Shown here in pieces: positions 8,943 to 17,984 of a stretch of DNA of 64,000 nucleotides. The position numbers and the translations under genes are program-made. The notes beneath the pieces are model-generated. The model ran no database searches. It was given only the letters and a program-made list of their open reading frames with translations, and was not told the DNA's origin. The first letter of the stretch is position 1, and every line of letters starts with the position of its first letter. The stretch spans positions 1,852,481-1,916,480 of the forward strand of contig NZ_OZ007030.1 of the NCBI RefSeq assembly GCF_963931595.1, read 5' to 3'. This DNA comes from an uncultured Subdoligranulum sp. Its GTDB lineage: Bacteria > Bacillota > Clostridia > Oscillospirales > Ruminococcaceae.

Positions 8943-9683
8943 TCAGCTCAGTGCATGGCCCAGCCACAAAGCACCGTAGAGAACCGGCTGGTGGAGCATA
9001 TAAACCAGCAGCGTATGCCGTCCCACCAGGGCCAGCGGACGCAGCACCCTGGGGGCCAGCCCGGCCCGGGGCTGCCACAGCCTGGCCAGAAACAGCCCGC
9101 ACCAGAACAGAAACAGCCAGGGGATCAGCGGGAAATAGTCCGCCGAGTAAAACTTTGTCAGGTCCGGCAGGCCCAGCCAGAACCAGTTAGGGCTATACCA
9201 TGCCTTGGGCAGCGCACACAGGCGGAGCGTCTCGAAGCCCAGGTAGCCCTGGGGGACCTGGTTGGTCAGCACAAAGAGCAGGGCGGACACCGCCAGCCCC
9301 AACCCTGCCGGGCATTTCTCCAGCAGCGGGCGCAGGGCCCAGCTCAGCAGCACGGCGGCGGCGTTGAGGTGCAGCACCCCGAACCAGATGGATTCCGAGG
9401 GCATAAACCCCACCGTGACCACCGTCAGCACCACCGCACAGCCCGCCACCAGCAGACCGTTTTTCCAGGGCCTGCGGGCCAGCGTGAAACTGTACCCCGA
9501 CACCAGGATGAAACTCCAGCAGATATACTGCTGCCACACGTGGCATCCCGCCGCGCCGATATCGTACCAGCTGCTGACATGGCCGAACACATACACCCAG
9601 TCATAGAGGGCGTGGTAGGCCAGCATGTTGAGAAGCGCCGCGCCGCGCAGCACATCCAGCAGCCAAAGCCGTTTTGCCGTCAT
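8943..9683 (-). CDS. DUF1624 membrane protein (acyltransferase-like)
   Basis: A 246-residue protein with seven or eight hydrophobic helices. The N-terminal block LDVLRGAALLNMLAYHALYD is characteristic of DUF1624, related to heparan-alpha-glucosaminide N-acetyltransferases; the histidine there is the candidate catalytic residue. The C-terminus has VGRHTLLVYMLHQP, typical of membrane acyltransferases. It may acetylate a surface glycan (inference). It stands alone between the rpsU promoter region and the divergent Cof gene. Confidence 0.85.
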   Translation of the reverse strand: MTAKRLWLLDVLRGAALLNMLAYHALYDWVYVFGHVSSWYDIGAAGCHVWQQYICWSFILVSGYSFTLARRPWKNGLLVAGCAVVLTVVTVGFMPSESIWFGVLHLNAAAVLLSWALRPLLEKCPAGLGLAVSALLFVLTNQVPQGYLGFETLRLCALPKAWYSPNWFWLGLPDLTKFYSADYFPLIPWLFLFWCGLFLARLWQPRAGLAPRVLRPLALVGRHTLLVYMLHQPVLYGALWLGHALS

Positions 9684-9750
9684 GCTTTTCTGCCCTTTCC
9701 CGCTTTCCGAAATTTTACAGTTTATTCATTGTAGCACAGTGGGCCTCAGG

Positions 9751-9779
9751 TTGCAATCAGGGGCGTTTTGCGATAAAAT
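9751..9779 (+). promoter_or_regulatory. Promoter of the Cof–phosphofructokinase unit
   Basis: TTGCAA (9751–9756), 17 nt, TAAAAT (9774–9779), ending 33 nt before the ATG at 9813. Confidence 0.75.
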
Positions 9780-9812
9780 CAACATTGGATTACAAGGATT
9801 GGGGAGAAGTAT

Positions 9813-10637
9813 ATGAGCGAGATTCGTCTGGTCGCCCTGGACCTGGACGGGACGGTATTCAACGATGAAAAGCAGATCAGTCCGCGCACGCTGAAGGCCA
9901 TCCGGGCGGCGCTGGACAAGGGGGTGGATGTGCTGCCCGCCACCGGGCGCACGGTGGACGGCGTCCCCCGCCAGTTCCTGGAAATTCCCGGTGTGCGGTA
10001 CGCCCTGACCTCCAACGGCGCCTCGGTGGTGGACCTGCAGACGGGGGAACGGCTGGTCAGCCTGACCTTTGACCCCGCCATGGCCGAGAAGGCCTTCGAT
10101 GTGGTGCAGCCCTTCGGAGGGCTGCTGAGCGTCTTCATCCACGGCGTGAGCTACACGGCGGTCTCCCCCACCGGGGATGGCCTGGAGGTAGTACCCGCCA
10201 ATCTGCGGGAATATTTCCGCACCACCCGCAACATGGTGCCGGACATGCACCGCATGATGGAGGAACACCCCACCGAGATCGAGAAATTCAGCATCCTCTA
10301 TGCCACCGAGGCCCAGCGGGATGCCGCCTGGCAGGCGGTGGCCGCGGCCTGCCCCACCCTGGAGATTGCCTCCAGCATCGAGCGCAACATGGAGATCAAC
10401 GCCCCCGGCGTGAGCAAGGGCCCCGGCCTGATGGCACTGGCCCGTCACCTGGGCCTTGCGCCGGCCCAGGTCATGGCGGTGGGTGATTCCGGCAACGATC
10501 GCACCATGGTGCAGCTGGCCGGGCTGGGGGTTGCCATGGGCAACGCCACCGAGGATATCCGCAGGGTTGCCGACGCCATCACCGCCGATAACAACCACGA
10601 CGGCGTGGCGGAAGCCATAGAAAAATACGTACTGTAA
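9813..10637 (+). CDS. Cof-type HAD-IIB phosphatase
   Basis: A 274-residue HAD phosphatase. The nucleophile motif DLDGTVFN is at residues 10–17, and the last motif GDSGNDRTMV is near residue 228. The C2 cap domain between them puts it in subfamily IIB (Cof/YidA), which dephosphorylates sugar phosphates and related small molecules. It sits 33 nt upstream of the first phosphofructokinase gene and probably shares its promoter. The substrate is unknown. Confidence 0.9.
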   Translation: MSEIRLVALDLDGTVFNDEKQISPRTLKAIRAALDKGVDVLPATGRTVDGVPRQFLEIPGVRYALTSNGASVVDLQTGERLVSLTFDPAMAEKAFDVVQPFGGLLSVFIHGVSYTAVSPTGDGLEVVPANLREYFRTTRNMVPDMHRMMEEHPTEIEKFSILYATEAQRDAAWQAVAAACPTLEIASSIERNMEINAPGVSKGPGLMALARHLGLAPAQVMAVGDSGNDRTMVQLAGLGVAMGNATEDIRRVADAITADNNHDGVAEAIEKYVL

Positions 10638-10670
10638 TATTCAAATTCAATAGTACAAGAGGTATATGAG

Positions 10671-11894
10671 ATGAAAAATGTATTGGTAGGCCAATCCGGC
10701 GGCCCGACTGCCGTTATCAACTCCAGCCTGGCCGGCGTCTACGAAACCGCCAAGGCCTGCGGTGCTCCCCACGTCTACGGCATGCAGTATGGCATTGAGG
10801 GCGTGTTGGAAGGCAAGATCGTCGATCTGGACAACGTGCTGTGCGACAAGATGGACATTGAGCTGCTCAAGCGCACGCCGTCCAGCTTCCTTGGCAGCTG
10901 CCGCCACAAGCTGCCTGATCCCACCGTGGACGACCGCCCCTTCCGCGCCCTGTTCAGCCTGTTTGCCCAGTATGATATCGGGGCGGTGTTCTACATCGGC
11001 GGCAACGATTCCATGGACACCATCGCCAAGCTGTCGGTTTACGGCAAGGCCGTCAACAGCGAGATCCGCTTCATCGGCGTGCCCAAGACCATCGACAACG
11101 ACCTGATGCTCACCGACCACACCCCCGGCTACGGCAGTGCGGCTAAGTATATTGCCACCATCCTGAAGGAAGTCATCTGCGACTCCAGCGTCTACGATAT
11201 CCGCAGCGTCACGGTGGCCGAGATCATGGGCCGCCACACCGGCTGGCTGGCAGCGGCTTCCAGCCTGGCCACCGGCCCCGACTGCAGCGGCCCCGACCTG
11301 ATCCTGCTGCCCGAGCGCACCTTCAACGAGGATGCCTTCCTGGAGCGGGTGGCCAGACTGGAGAAGGAGCGGCACAACGTCATCATCGCCGTCAGCGAGG
11401 GCGTCAAGAACGCCGAGGGTGTCTTCCTCTGCGACCTGGTCTCCACCGCCGGCCAACTGGATGCCTTCGGCCACAAGGCCATTCTCAGCGGCACCAGCCG
11501 GTACCTGGCCGACCTGATCCGGGTCCGCCTGGGCTGCAAGACCCGTGCCATCGAGTTCTCCACCCTGCAGCGCTGCGCCAGCCATCTGGCCAGCCGCACC
11601 GACATTACCGAAGCCTACCAGGTGGGCGGCGCCTCTGTGGAGGCGGCCGTGCGCGGCGAGACCGCCGAGATGTGCGCCATCAAGCGGCTGAGCGACCAGC
11701 CCTACCGCGTGGAAACCGAGATGGTGGACGTGAGCCAGGTGGCCAACCTGGAGAAGAAGGTGCCCGACGAGTGGATCGCCGAGGACGGCATGCATGTGAA
11801 CGAGCACTTCGAGCGGTATGCCCGCCCGCTGATCCAGGCGGAGCTGACCCCCATCTACATCAACGGTGTGCCCCGCCACATCCATCTGGGCTGA
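10671..11894 (+). CDS. 6-phosphofructokinase, PPi-type (copy 1)
   Basis: A 407-residue member of the PfkA family that phosphorylates fructose 6-phosphate. GQSGGPTAVIN is at residues 7–17, GGNDS at 110–114, PKTIDND at 138–144 and MGRHTGW at 186–192. In E. coli numbering the ATP-type Gly104 and Gly124 are replaced by Asp and Lys, the pattern of pyrophosphate-using enzymes; the preceding Asp103 is Asn. It is therefore probably PPi-dependent (inference from known family residues). A paralogue follows 295 nt downstream. Confidence 0.9.
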   Translation: MKNVLVGQSGGPTAVINSSLAGVYETAKACGAPHVYGMQYGIEGVLEGKIVDLDNVLCDKMDIELLKRTPSSFLGSCRHKLPDPTVDDRPFRALFSLFAQYDIGAVFYIGGNDSMDTIAKLSVYGKAVNSEIRFIGVPKTIDNDLMLTDHTPGYGSAAKYIATILKEVICDSSVYDIRSVTVAEIMGRHTGWLAAASSLATGPDCSGPDLILLPERTFNEDAFLERVARLEKERHNVIIAVSEGVKNAEGVFLCDLVSTAGQLDAFGHKAILSGTSRYLADLIRVRLGCKTRAIEFSTLQRCASHLASRTDITEAYQVGGASVEAAVRGETAEMCAIKRLSDQPYRVETEMVDVSQVANLEKKVPDEWIAEDGMHVNEHFERYARPLIQAELTPIYINGVPRHIHLG

Positions 11895-12189
11895 TTTTTG
11901 TGCACTCTGCCCGGCATGCCGCAATTTTTGCAAGGTAATACTGGGGATTTTGTCCCGTCCGGACCGATTCTGATTCCGCATGACGGAATTTATCCAAAAC
12001 CGATCCGGAATCTTTTTTGGAAAGCATTCCGCATAGCGGAACGCACATTTTCCAACCGGCCGTGCTTTTTTCAGCAACCCCCGCAATAGCCAAAACAGCC
12101 GCCCCATGGTACACTGAATGCAATCCGTTCAGCGCGCCGTGGGGCGTTTTCTGTGGCGGGTAATTCCACAAACATGCAGGAGGTTGCGC
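11895..12189 (+). promoter_or_regulatory. Palindrome-rich leader between the two phosphofructokinase genes
   Basis: A 295-nt region without a convincing gene. It contains two related palindromes (ATTCCG/CGGAAT at 11973–11989 and TTCCGC/GCGGAA at 12027–12041) and a third half-site CCGGAATC at 12005. A two-part hairpin with a T-rich tail (12101–12152) lies just before the second gene. The bases are more AT-rich than the flanking genes. I see no confident −35/−10 pair, so the second gene may depend on readthrough or on an unrecognised promoter here. Confidence 0.5.
12101..12152 (+). terminator. Possible terminator or attenuator upstream of copy 2
   Basis: Outer stem of 9 bp with one G·T pair (12101–12109 with 12137–12145) and inner stem CTGAA/TTCAG (12114–12118 with 12128–12132), followed by CGTTTTCT. 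It lies 38 nt before the start codon at 12190. Confidence 0.5.
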
Positions 12190-13425
12190 ATGGCAAAAAA
12201 TGCAATCGTCGGTCAGTCCGGCGGTCCCACCGCGGTCATCAACGCCAGTCTGGCGGGTGTCTTTGAGAGCTGCAAGAGCCGGGGCGCCGGCAAGGTATAC
12301 GGCATGCTGCACGGTGTGGCGGGCCTGCTGGAGCGGCGCGTCTGTGTGCTGGACGAAAAGCTCCACGGCGCGCTGGACATTGAACTGCTCAAGCGCACTC
12401 CCTCCAGCTATCTGGGCAGCTGCCGCTACAAGCTGCCCGACTGGCACACCGCCGAAGGGGAAGCGGTCTACCAAAAACTGTTCGCCATCCTGGAAGAGCT
12501 GGAGATCGGCTACCTCTTCTACATCGGCGGCAACGATTCCATGGACACCATCGGCAAACTGGCCGACTATGGCGCCCACATCGGCAGCGGGATCCGCTTC
12601 ATGGGCGTGCCCAAAACCATCGACAACGACCTGATGGTCACCGACCACACCCCCGGTTACGGCAGTGCGGCCAAGTACATCGGCGTCGTGATGAAGGAGA
12701 TCATCCGGGACGCCACGGTGTACGGCACCAAGTATGTGACCATCGTGGAGATCATGGGCCGCAACGCGGGCTGGCTGACCGCCGCCGCGGCGCTGGCCAA
12801 GGCCGAGGACTGCGAGGGGGTGGACATGATCTGCCTGCCCGAAGTGCCCTTCAACGTGGACCATTTCGTGGAGAAGGTGGCACGGATGCAGAAAGCCAAG
12901 CCCTCCATCGTCATTGCGGTGTCGGAGGGCGTCAAGCTGGAGGACGGCCGCTATGTCTGCGAACTGGCCGACGATGTGCACGCGGTGGACGCCTTCGGCC
13001 ACAAGGCCCTCACCGGCACGGCCCGCTTCCTGGCCAACACGGTGGCCCGCCGCTTGGACACCAAGACCCGCTGCATCGAACTTTCCACCCTGCAGCGCTG
13101 TGCCGGTCACCTGACCAGCCGTACCGACATCACCGAAGCCTACCAGGTGGGCGGTGCCGCCGCCAAGGCCGCCTTTGAGGGCCACACCGGCGAGATGGTG
13201 GCACTGGACCGCATCTCCAACGCCCCTTACCAGTGCGGCACCAGCCTGCACCCCATTTCCGAGGTGGCCAACCTCGAAAAGAAAGTCCCCCTGGCATGGG
13301 TCAACGCCGACCACACCGCCATGACCCAGGACTTTCTCGACTACGCCATGCCGTTGATCCAGGCCGAACTCACACCCATCTATGTGGAAGGCCTGCCTCA
13401 TCATATTTACCTCCCAGAAGCCTGA
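12190..13425 (+). CDS. 6-phosphofructokinase, PPi-type (copy 2)
   Basis: A 411-residue paralogue of the upstream enzyme, with GQSGGPTAVIN at residues 8–18, GGNDS at 113–117 and PKTIDNDL further on. It shares the Asn/Asp and Lys substitutions that suggest pyrophosphate use. I chose ATG 12190 because an AGGAGG site lies 7 nt upstream; an earlier in-frame ATG at 12118 sits inside the leader hairpin. Conservation of all visible motifs argues both copies are active. Whether they differ in donor or regulation cannot be seen. Confidence 0.9.
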   Translation: MAKNAIVGQSGGPTAVINASLAGVFESCKSRGAGKVYGMLHGVAGLLERRVCVLDEKLHGALDIELLKRTPSSYLGSCRYKLPDWHTAEGEAVYQKLFAILEELEIGYLFYIGGNDSMDTIGKLADYGAHIGSGIRFMGVPKTIDNDLMVTDHTPGYGSAAKYIGVVMKEIIRDATVYGTKYVTIVEIMGRNAGWLTAAAALAKAEDCEGVDMICLPEVPFNVDHFVEKVARMQKAKPSIVIAVSEGVKLEDGRYVCELADDVHAVDAFGHKALTGTARFLANTVARRLDTKTRCIELSTLQRCAGHLTSRTDITEAYQVGGAAAKAAFEGHTGEMVALDRISNAPYQCGTSLHPISEVANLEKKVPLAWVNADHTAMTQDFLDYAMPLIQAELTPIYVEGLPHHIYLPEA

Positions 13426-13434
13426 GTGACGCCA

Positions 13435-13483
13435 GGCAAAACACCCCCGCAGGATCTTGCTCGCCTGCGGGGGTGTTTTTTGG
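13435..13483. terminator. Bidirectional terminator
   Basis: Perfect 13-bp stem (13441–13453 with 13464–13476), a 10-nt loop, six T on the plus side and four A on the other. It serves the phosphofructokinase and the convergent glycosyltransferase gene. Confidence 0.92.
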
Positions 13484-13484
13484 T

Positions 13485-16430
13485 TTAATAAAAGCCGAAA
13501 CTGGGCAGACATTCCAGCGCGCTGGCCCACCAGTCGGGAATGGGCAGGCCGGACAGCGCCGGATAGTAACAGACAAACAGCACCAGCGAGACCGCGCACA
13601 GTCCCACGCCGATGCGCCTGGCCAGCTGCTCCCTGCGGATATGGGAGAGCACCAGCGCGATGGCAGCCAGGCAGAACATGGAGCTGGGGAAATAGTGGTA
13701 CAGGAAGGTACAGCGGGTGACCAGCATCCAGGGGATCAGCTGGGTTGCGTAGAGGATCAGCACCCCGACGCCGGCCCGGCTGCCGCGGCGGCTGATCTGG
13801 TGCCACAGCAGTGCCACCAGGCAGGCCAAGCCAACCAGCCAGATCACCGGGCCGCCCAGCCCTGCGATGCTGGCTTTGAGGCCGGCGGGCAGATGGGTGT
13901 TCTGGTAGTACCACACCGGGCGCAGTCCCAGCAGCCAGGTATACCAGCGGCTCTCGAAGGGATGGGTGGCTTCCAGGTTGGAGTGGTATTCATACATGGA
14001 GACCTGGCAGTTCCACCAGTCGGTCAGGCTGAAATCGGGATTCCGCCACCAGTAAGGGAAATAGGAGGCAATATACAGGCAGAGGGGCAGCAGCACATAG
14101 AAGAGTACACCGCCCAGCGCCGCCGTGCGGAACTCCGACGAGAATCCCGGCCGTTTCTGGCGCCACCGGGCATAGAGAACCCCCAGATAGAGCACCGCCA
14201 GCCCGGCCCCGGCGTAGATGCCGGTCCACTTGGCCGCGCATCCCAGCCCGAAGGCCACACCGCCCAGCGCCATGGGCAGCAGCGACCGGTTGACGCCCTT
14301 TTGCAGCACGCTCTGGCAGTACCACAGCATGCAGTAGGCGCCCAGCAGAATAAAGAAGGTACCGTAGATATCAATGGTGGCAATGCGGCTCTGCACGAAC
14401 CGCATGAAATCCAGTGCCAACAGCACGCCGGCCACCGCGCCGATCCAGCGCCGGCGGGTCAGGCGGCGGGCAAAGCACCAGGCCAGCGGCACCAGCAGCA
14501 CGCCGAACAGCGTGCCGGAGAATCGCCACCCGAACCCGGTCATGCCGAAGAGGGCGATGCCCGCCATGATCAGGTCCTTGCCCAGGGGCGGATGGGTGGT
14601 CTCGTACACCGGCATCTTGTGCAGCTGCTCGTAGCCGGTGCGGCCGTGGTAGATCTCGTCAAAGTACATGCTGTTGAGCTGGCTGATGGTGTCCGGCACC
14701 GCTGCCTGCTCGTCGCAGAGCGCTCCGCCCCCCGAGACCGCCACCGGGTTGCCGTCCCCGTCCCGGAAGGACAGTTCAAACACCTGGGCGTTCTCCACCG
14801 TGACGGTCAGCGTCTGACCGGCCGACACCGGCATGCGGTTTTCGCTCCAGCTGAAACAGGTGCCGTAGCCCAGCTCCTGCACCAGCAGCACATTCCCCTG
14901 CCCGTCCCGTACCGTCAGGCTGCCGCCGAAGGAGACCCCGGGGTACACCCACAGGTTGACGGCTGTTCCCTCCACTGTGACGGATTCGGTCAGGACAGTG
15001 TCGGTGGCGTCCAGCGGATTCTGGGGGGCCGTGGTATCCCCCAGGTAGGCAAAGCTCAGCACCGCTGTGGCCAGCGTAAGACCCGCCAGCCCCAGCACCT
15101 CCCGGCGCTGCCAGCGGGGCTGGGCAGCCGGGACAGAAGGCTCGGCATAGTCACGCTCCCGCACGGCCAAAGCGTGGCCGTGGAGGGCCAGATCCCATAC
15201 TGCAAAGAGCAGCATGACAAAGCAGACCGTCTCGGCCAGGCCCACCAGCACCGCCACCGTGGAACTGGTGGCACTGCTGAGCCATTCGTCGTCGCTGCCC
15301 GCCAGGGAGTACACCGTGGCCAGGTTGATGAAGCCGGTCAGGGAAAGACCAAACCCGGCGGCATAGAGCCGGATATCATCCCACCGGGCGGCGGCCAGCA
15401 GGGTCAGCAGCACGCCGGGCACCATGTAGCGCTCGTGCATGCAGTGGCCGAAGGTAAAGACGCCCAGGCCATAGTAGGCGGCCAGCAGCAGCGGCGAAAA
15501 GCTTCCACGCTGCACGCTGCGCATCGCAAAGGCCACCAGACCGCCGGTGACCACCAGGATCAGGAACCAGCCCAGCGTGTGCCAGCTGATGCCCAGAAAA
15601 GCGGTATTCTCCAGCGGCTGCCAGTTGCCGCCCAGAGCGGTGAGCCAGTTGAAGGCGTTGATGGAGGCATAAGGGTAGCCGGAAACGGTACCCGCATACT
15701 TTTCCATCAGGGAGGGCAGCAGGTCCCGGATGCCATAGAACGGGATACCCGCGGCCAGCACCGGCACCAGCGCAACAGCAGCGCCGCCGAAGCAGCGGCC
15801 GAAAGCGCGCAGATGGTCATCCTCCCGGGCAATGGCGGCCAGGAAGCAGACAGCCAGCACCGGCCCGAAGAGCAGCGCCTGGGGTTTGATGGCTAGCGCC
15901 ACCCCGTACCAGAAAGCCGCCGGCAGATAGCGGCGCTGTTCCAGCAGCCAGAAACACCCCAGCAGCGGCAGCGCAAAGGCGCCGTCGATCTGTTTCCAGA
16001 CGCCGGTGTCAAAGAGCAGCAGCGGGTTGAAGGCCGTGAAGGCCGCCAGCAGCATAGGCACCCGGCTGTCCGGGCGGAAGGATGTGCCGATATGCCAGAC
16101 CAGCCAGGCCGCCCCCGCGTCGCAGAGGCTGGGCACCAGGGCCAGCAGCAGGTAGGTCAGCGGCGACTCGTAGGCAATGGAAAACACGCCGCGGAGCAGC
16201 CCCACCAGCCCCAGCACATAGAGATAGCCGGGCGGGTAGTCGGCAAAATAGCCCTTGCTGTAGAAGGCCGCCGGTCCCTGGGCGGCCAGCTTCTCCCCCC
16301 AGGCAACGAAGCAGCTCATGTCGTAGGGGTAGCCTTCCGTCACCAGCGACAGCACCAGCCGCAGCGCCACCGCCGCCCCCAGAATCAGCCAGAGGGCCCT
16401 TGTATCGGATTGTCGTTTGTGTATCGTCAT
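13485..16430 (-). CDS. Two-headed PMT/GT39-type membrane glycosyltransferase
   Basis: A 981-residue protein with two membrane halves. The first 450 residues resemble DUF2029/ArnT-like GT-C enzymes (FADYPPGYLYVLG after the first loop). The last 360 are a PMT domain with FDEIYHGR, THPPLGKDL and TIDIYGTFF, the acidic and His motifs of lipid-linked mannosyltransferases. Between them is an exported beta-type segment of about 110 residues. The likely job is sugar transfer from a polyprenyl-phosphate donor outside the membrane; acceptor unknown. ATG 16430 is chosen because the longer frame enters the terminator hairpin. Confidence 0.88.
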   Translation of the reverse strand: MTIHKRQSDTRALWLILGAAVALRLVLSLVTEGYPYDMSCFVAWGEKLAAQGPAAFYSKGYFADYPPGYLYVLGLVGLLRGVFSIAYESPLTYLLLALVPSLCDAGAAWLVWHIGTSFRPDSRVPMLLAAFTAFNPLLLFDTGVWKQIDGAFALPLLGCFWLLEQRRYLPAAFWYGVALAIKPQALLFGPVLAVCFLAAIAREDDHLRAFGRCFGGAAVALVPVLAAGIPFYGIRDLLPSLMEKYAGTVSGYPYASINAFNWLTALGGNWQPLENTAFLGISWHTLGWFLILVVTGGLVAFAMRSVQRGSFSPLLLAAYYGLGVFTFGHCMHERYMVPGVLLTLLAAARWDDIRLYAAGFGLSLTGFINLATVYSLAGSDDEWLSSATSSTVAVLVGLAETVCFVMLLFAVWDLALHGHALAVRERDYAEPSVPAAQPRWQRREVLGLAGLTLATAVLSFAYLGDTTAPQNPLDATDTVLTESVTVEGTAVNLWVYPGVSFGGSLTVRDGQGNVLLVQELGYGTCFSWSENRMPVSAGQTLTVTVENAQVFELSFRDGDGNPVAVSGGGALCDEQAAVPDTISQLNSMYFDEIYHGRTGYEQLHKMPVYETTHPPLGKDLIMAGIALFGMTGFGWRFSGTLFGVLLVPLAWCFARRLTRRRWIGAVAGVLLALDFMRFVQSRIATIDIYGTFFILLGAYCMLWYCQSVLQKGVNRSLLPMALGGVAFGLGCAAKWTGIYAGAGLAVLYLGVLYARWRQKRPGFSSEFRTAALGGVLFYVLLPLCLYIASYFPYWWRNPDFSLTDWWNCQVSMYEYHSNLEATHPFESRWYTWLLGLRPVWYYQNTHLPAGLKASIAGLGGPVIWLVGLACLVALLWHQISRRGSRAGVGVLILYATQLIPWMLVTRCTFLYHYFPSSMFCLAAIALVLSHIRREQLARRIGVGLCAVSLVLFVCYYPALSGLPIPDWWASALECLPSFGFY

Positions 16431-16435
16431 ACTCT

Positions 16436-16502
16436 CAAAAAAGGGGCCTGCCCGCGCGCGTCCGCCGGTTTGGGCACAGGCGGGCACGCAGGCATGCCCC
16501 TG
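16436..16502 (-). terminator. Terminator after cysS
   Basis: On the minus strand an imperfect long stem (GGGGC/GCCCC at the base, further paired blocks inside) ends in six T just upstream of the glycosyltransferase start. It separates that gene from cysS. Confidence 0.7.
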
Positions 16503-16512
16503 CGTTTCCGGT

Positions 16513-17907
16513 TTACAGTTTTGCGATTTTGGGGCCCTGGGCGGTGTCGGTGACGCTCCAGCCCATCTCGGTGAGCTGGGCGCGGATGGCATCGGCCTTG
16601 GCCCAGTCCTTGGCCTTCTTGGCGGCGGCGCGCTCCTCCACCAGGGCGGTCACCTCCGCCGGGACTTCGTCCTTCTTGCGGTTGTAGAGCAGGCCCAGCA
16701 CGCCGGTCAGCTCGTCAAAGGTCTTGGCCGCCAGTTCCAGCGTGGCCTTGTCCGAGGCATCGGACAGGGTGTTGATCTCCTTGACGAAATCAAACACTGC
16801 GGCCAGCGCGTCGGGGGTGTTCAGGTCGTCGTCCATGGCCGCCTTGAACTTGCTGCGCGCCTCGTCGCACTTGGCGGCCAGCGCAGTGTCGGTGCCATGG
16901 GCGTGCTCGATGGCAAAGTCCAGGTTGTCCCGGCAGGTGTACAGCCGCTCCAGGCTGTTCTTGCAGCTCTCGATCAGCTCCACCGTGTAGTTCAGCGGCA
17001 TGCGGTAACCCGCCGTCAGCATGAAGTAGCGGATGGGCTCATAGCCGTATTTTTCGGCGATTTCCCGCACCGTGAAGAAGTTGCCCGCACTCTTGGACAT
17101 CTTCTCGTTGTTGATGTTCAGGAAGCCGTTGTGCATCCAGTACCGGCTGAAGGTGCAGCCGTTGGCGCACTCACTCTGGGCGATCTCGTTCTCATGATGG
17201 GGGAAGATCAGGTCCTGTCCGCCGGCGTGCAGGTCGATGGTCTTGCCCAGGTGCTTGCGGGCCATGGCGCTGCACTCGATGTGCCAGCCCGGACGGCCGT
17301 GGCCCCAGGGGCTGTCCCAGTAGGGTTCGCCGGGCTTGGCTGCCTTCCAGACGGCAAAGTCCGCGGGATCTTCCTTCAGGTCATCGTCCATCTGGCTGCG
17401 CAGCGTGCGGTTACCGCTCTCCAGATCGTCCAGGTTCAGGTGGCTCAGCTTGCCGTAGCCGGGGTCAGACTTGACCCGGAAATACACGTCGCCGTTGCGG
17501 GCCACATAGGCATGGCCGGAATCCAGCAGGTCCTTGACGATCTTGATGATCTCCCCGATGTGCTCGGTGGCCCGGGGACGCACGGTGGGCTCCTCCACGT
17601 TGAGGCCCTGGGAATCCTTGATGTATTCGGCCTCAAACTTGCGGGCCACCTCCTGCATGGAGATGCCCTCCTGCTGGCCTTTCTGAATCAGCTTGTCGTC
17701 GATATCGGTGATGTTGGAAACGTAGTAGACCTTGTTGCCGCAGTACTCCAGGTAGCGGCGCAGCGTGTCAAACACGATCATCGGCCGTGCATTGCCGATG
17801 TGGATGTAGTTGTAGACCGTGGGTCCGCAGACATAGATGCGGTACTCGCCCGGCTTCTGCGGGACGAATTCCTCCTTCTGGCGGGTCATGGTGTTGAAAA
17901 TCTGCAT
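16513..17907 (-). CDS. cysS: Cysteinyl-tRNA synthetase
   Basis: A 464-residue class I synthetase that charges tRNA-Cys. The [16 protein letters not shown] region holds the HIGH-type ATP site and the first zinc cysteine; KMSKSAGN is the second ATP motif. The C-terminal DALR-type and tail regions are complete. I chose ATG 17907, about 10 nt after an AAGGA site; a TTG at 17928 in the same frame is an alternative. The gene follows a large membrane protein gene and ends in a terminator. Confidence 0.96.
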   Translation of the reverse strand: MQIFNTMTRQKEEFVPQKPGEYRIYVCGPTVYNYIHIGNARPMIVFDTLRRYLEYCGNKVYYVSNITDIDDKLIQKGQQEGISMQEVARKFEAEYIKDSQGLNVEEPTVRPRATEHIGEIIKIVKDLLDSGHAYVARNGDVYFRVKSDPGYGKLSHLNLDDLESGNRTLRSQMDDDLKEDPADFAVWKAAKPGEPYWDSPWGHGRPGWHIECSAMARKHLGKTIDLHAGGQDLIFPHHENEIAQSECANGCTFSRYWMHNGFLNINNEKMSKSAGNFFTVREIAEKYGYEPIRYFMLTAGYRMPLNYTVELIESCKNSLERLYTCRDNLDFAIEHAHGTDTALAAKCDEARSKFKAAMDDDLNTPDALAAVFDFVKEINTLSDASDKATLELAAKTFDELTGVLGLLYNRKKDEVPAEVTALVEERAAAKKAKDWAKADAIRAQLTEMGWSVTDTAQGPKIAKL

Positions 17908-17984
17908 GGTGACACAATCCTTTCCCAATTCGATGGTCTCCGATGGTTTCTATTATAGCCGCCGCGGGGCGCGGTTGCAAGCCT

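Noticed and set aside
11898..12089. Possible 63-aa peptide in the phosphofructokinase leader
   Set aside because: No ribosome site, and it overlaps palindromes that better explain the region.
12118..12189. Earlier ATG for phosphofructokinase copy 2
   Set aside because: It lies in the hairpin loop without a ribosome site; ATG 12190 has AGGAGG and matches the paralogue's start.
11860..13914. Minus-strand frame across the phosphofructokinase copy 2 and its leader
   Set aside because: It is antisense to a conserved enzyme, and the part in the leader has no ribosome site.
13233..15896. Long plus-strand open frame antisense to the PMT gene
   Set aside because: Composition is Gln/His/Arg-rich with no domain; it starts inside the phosphofructokinase gene.
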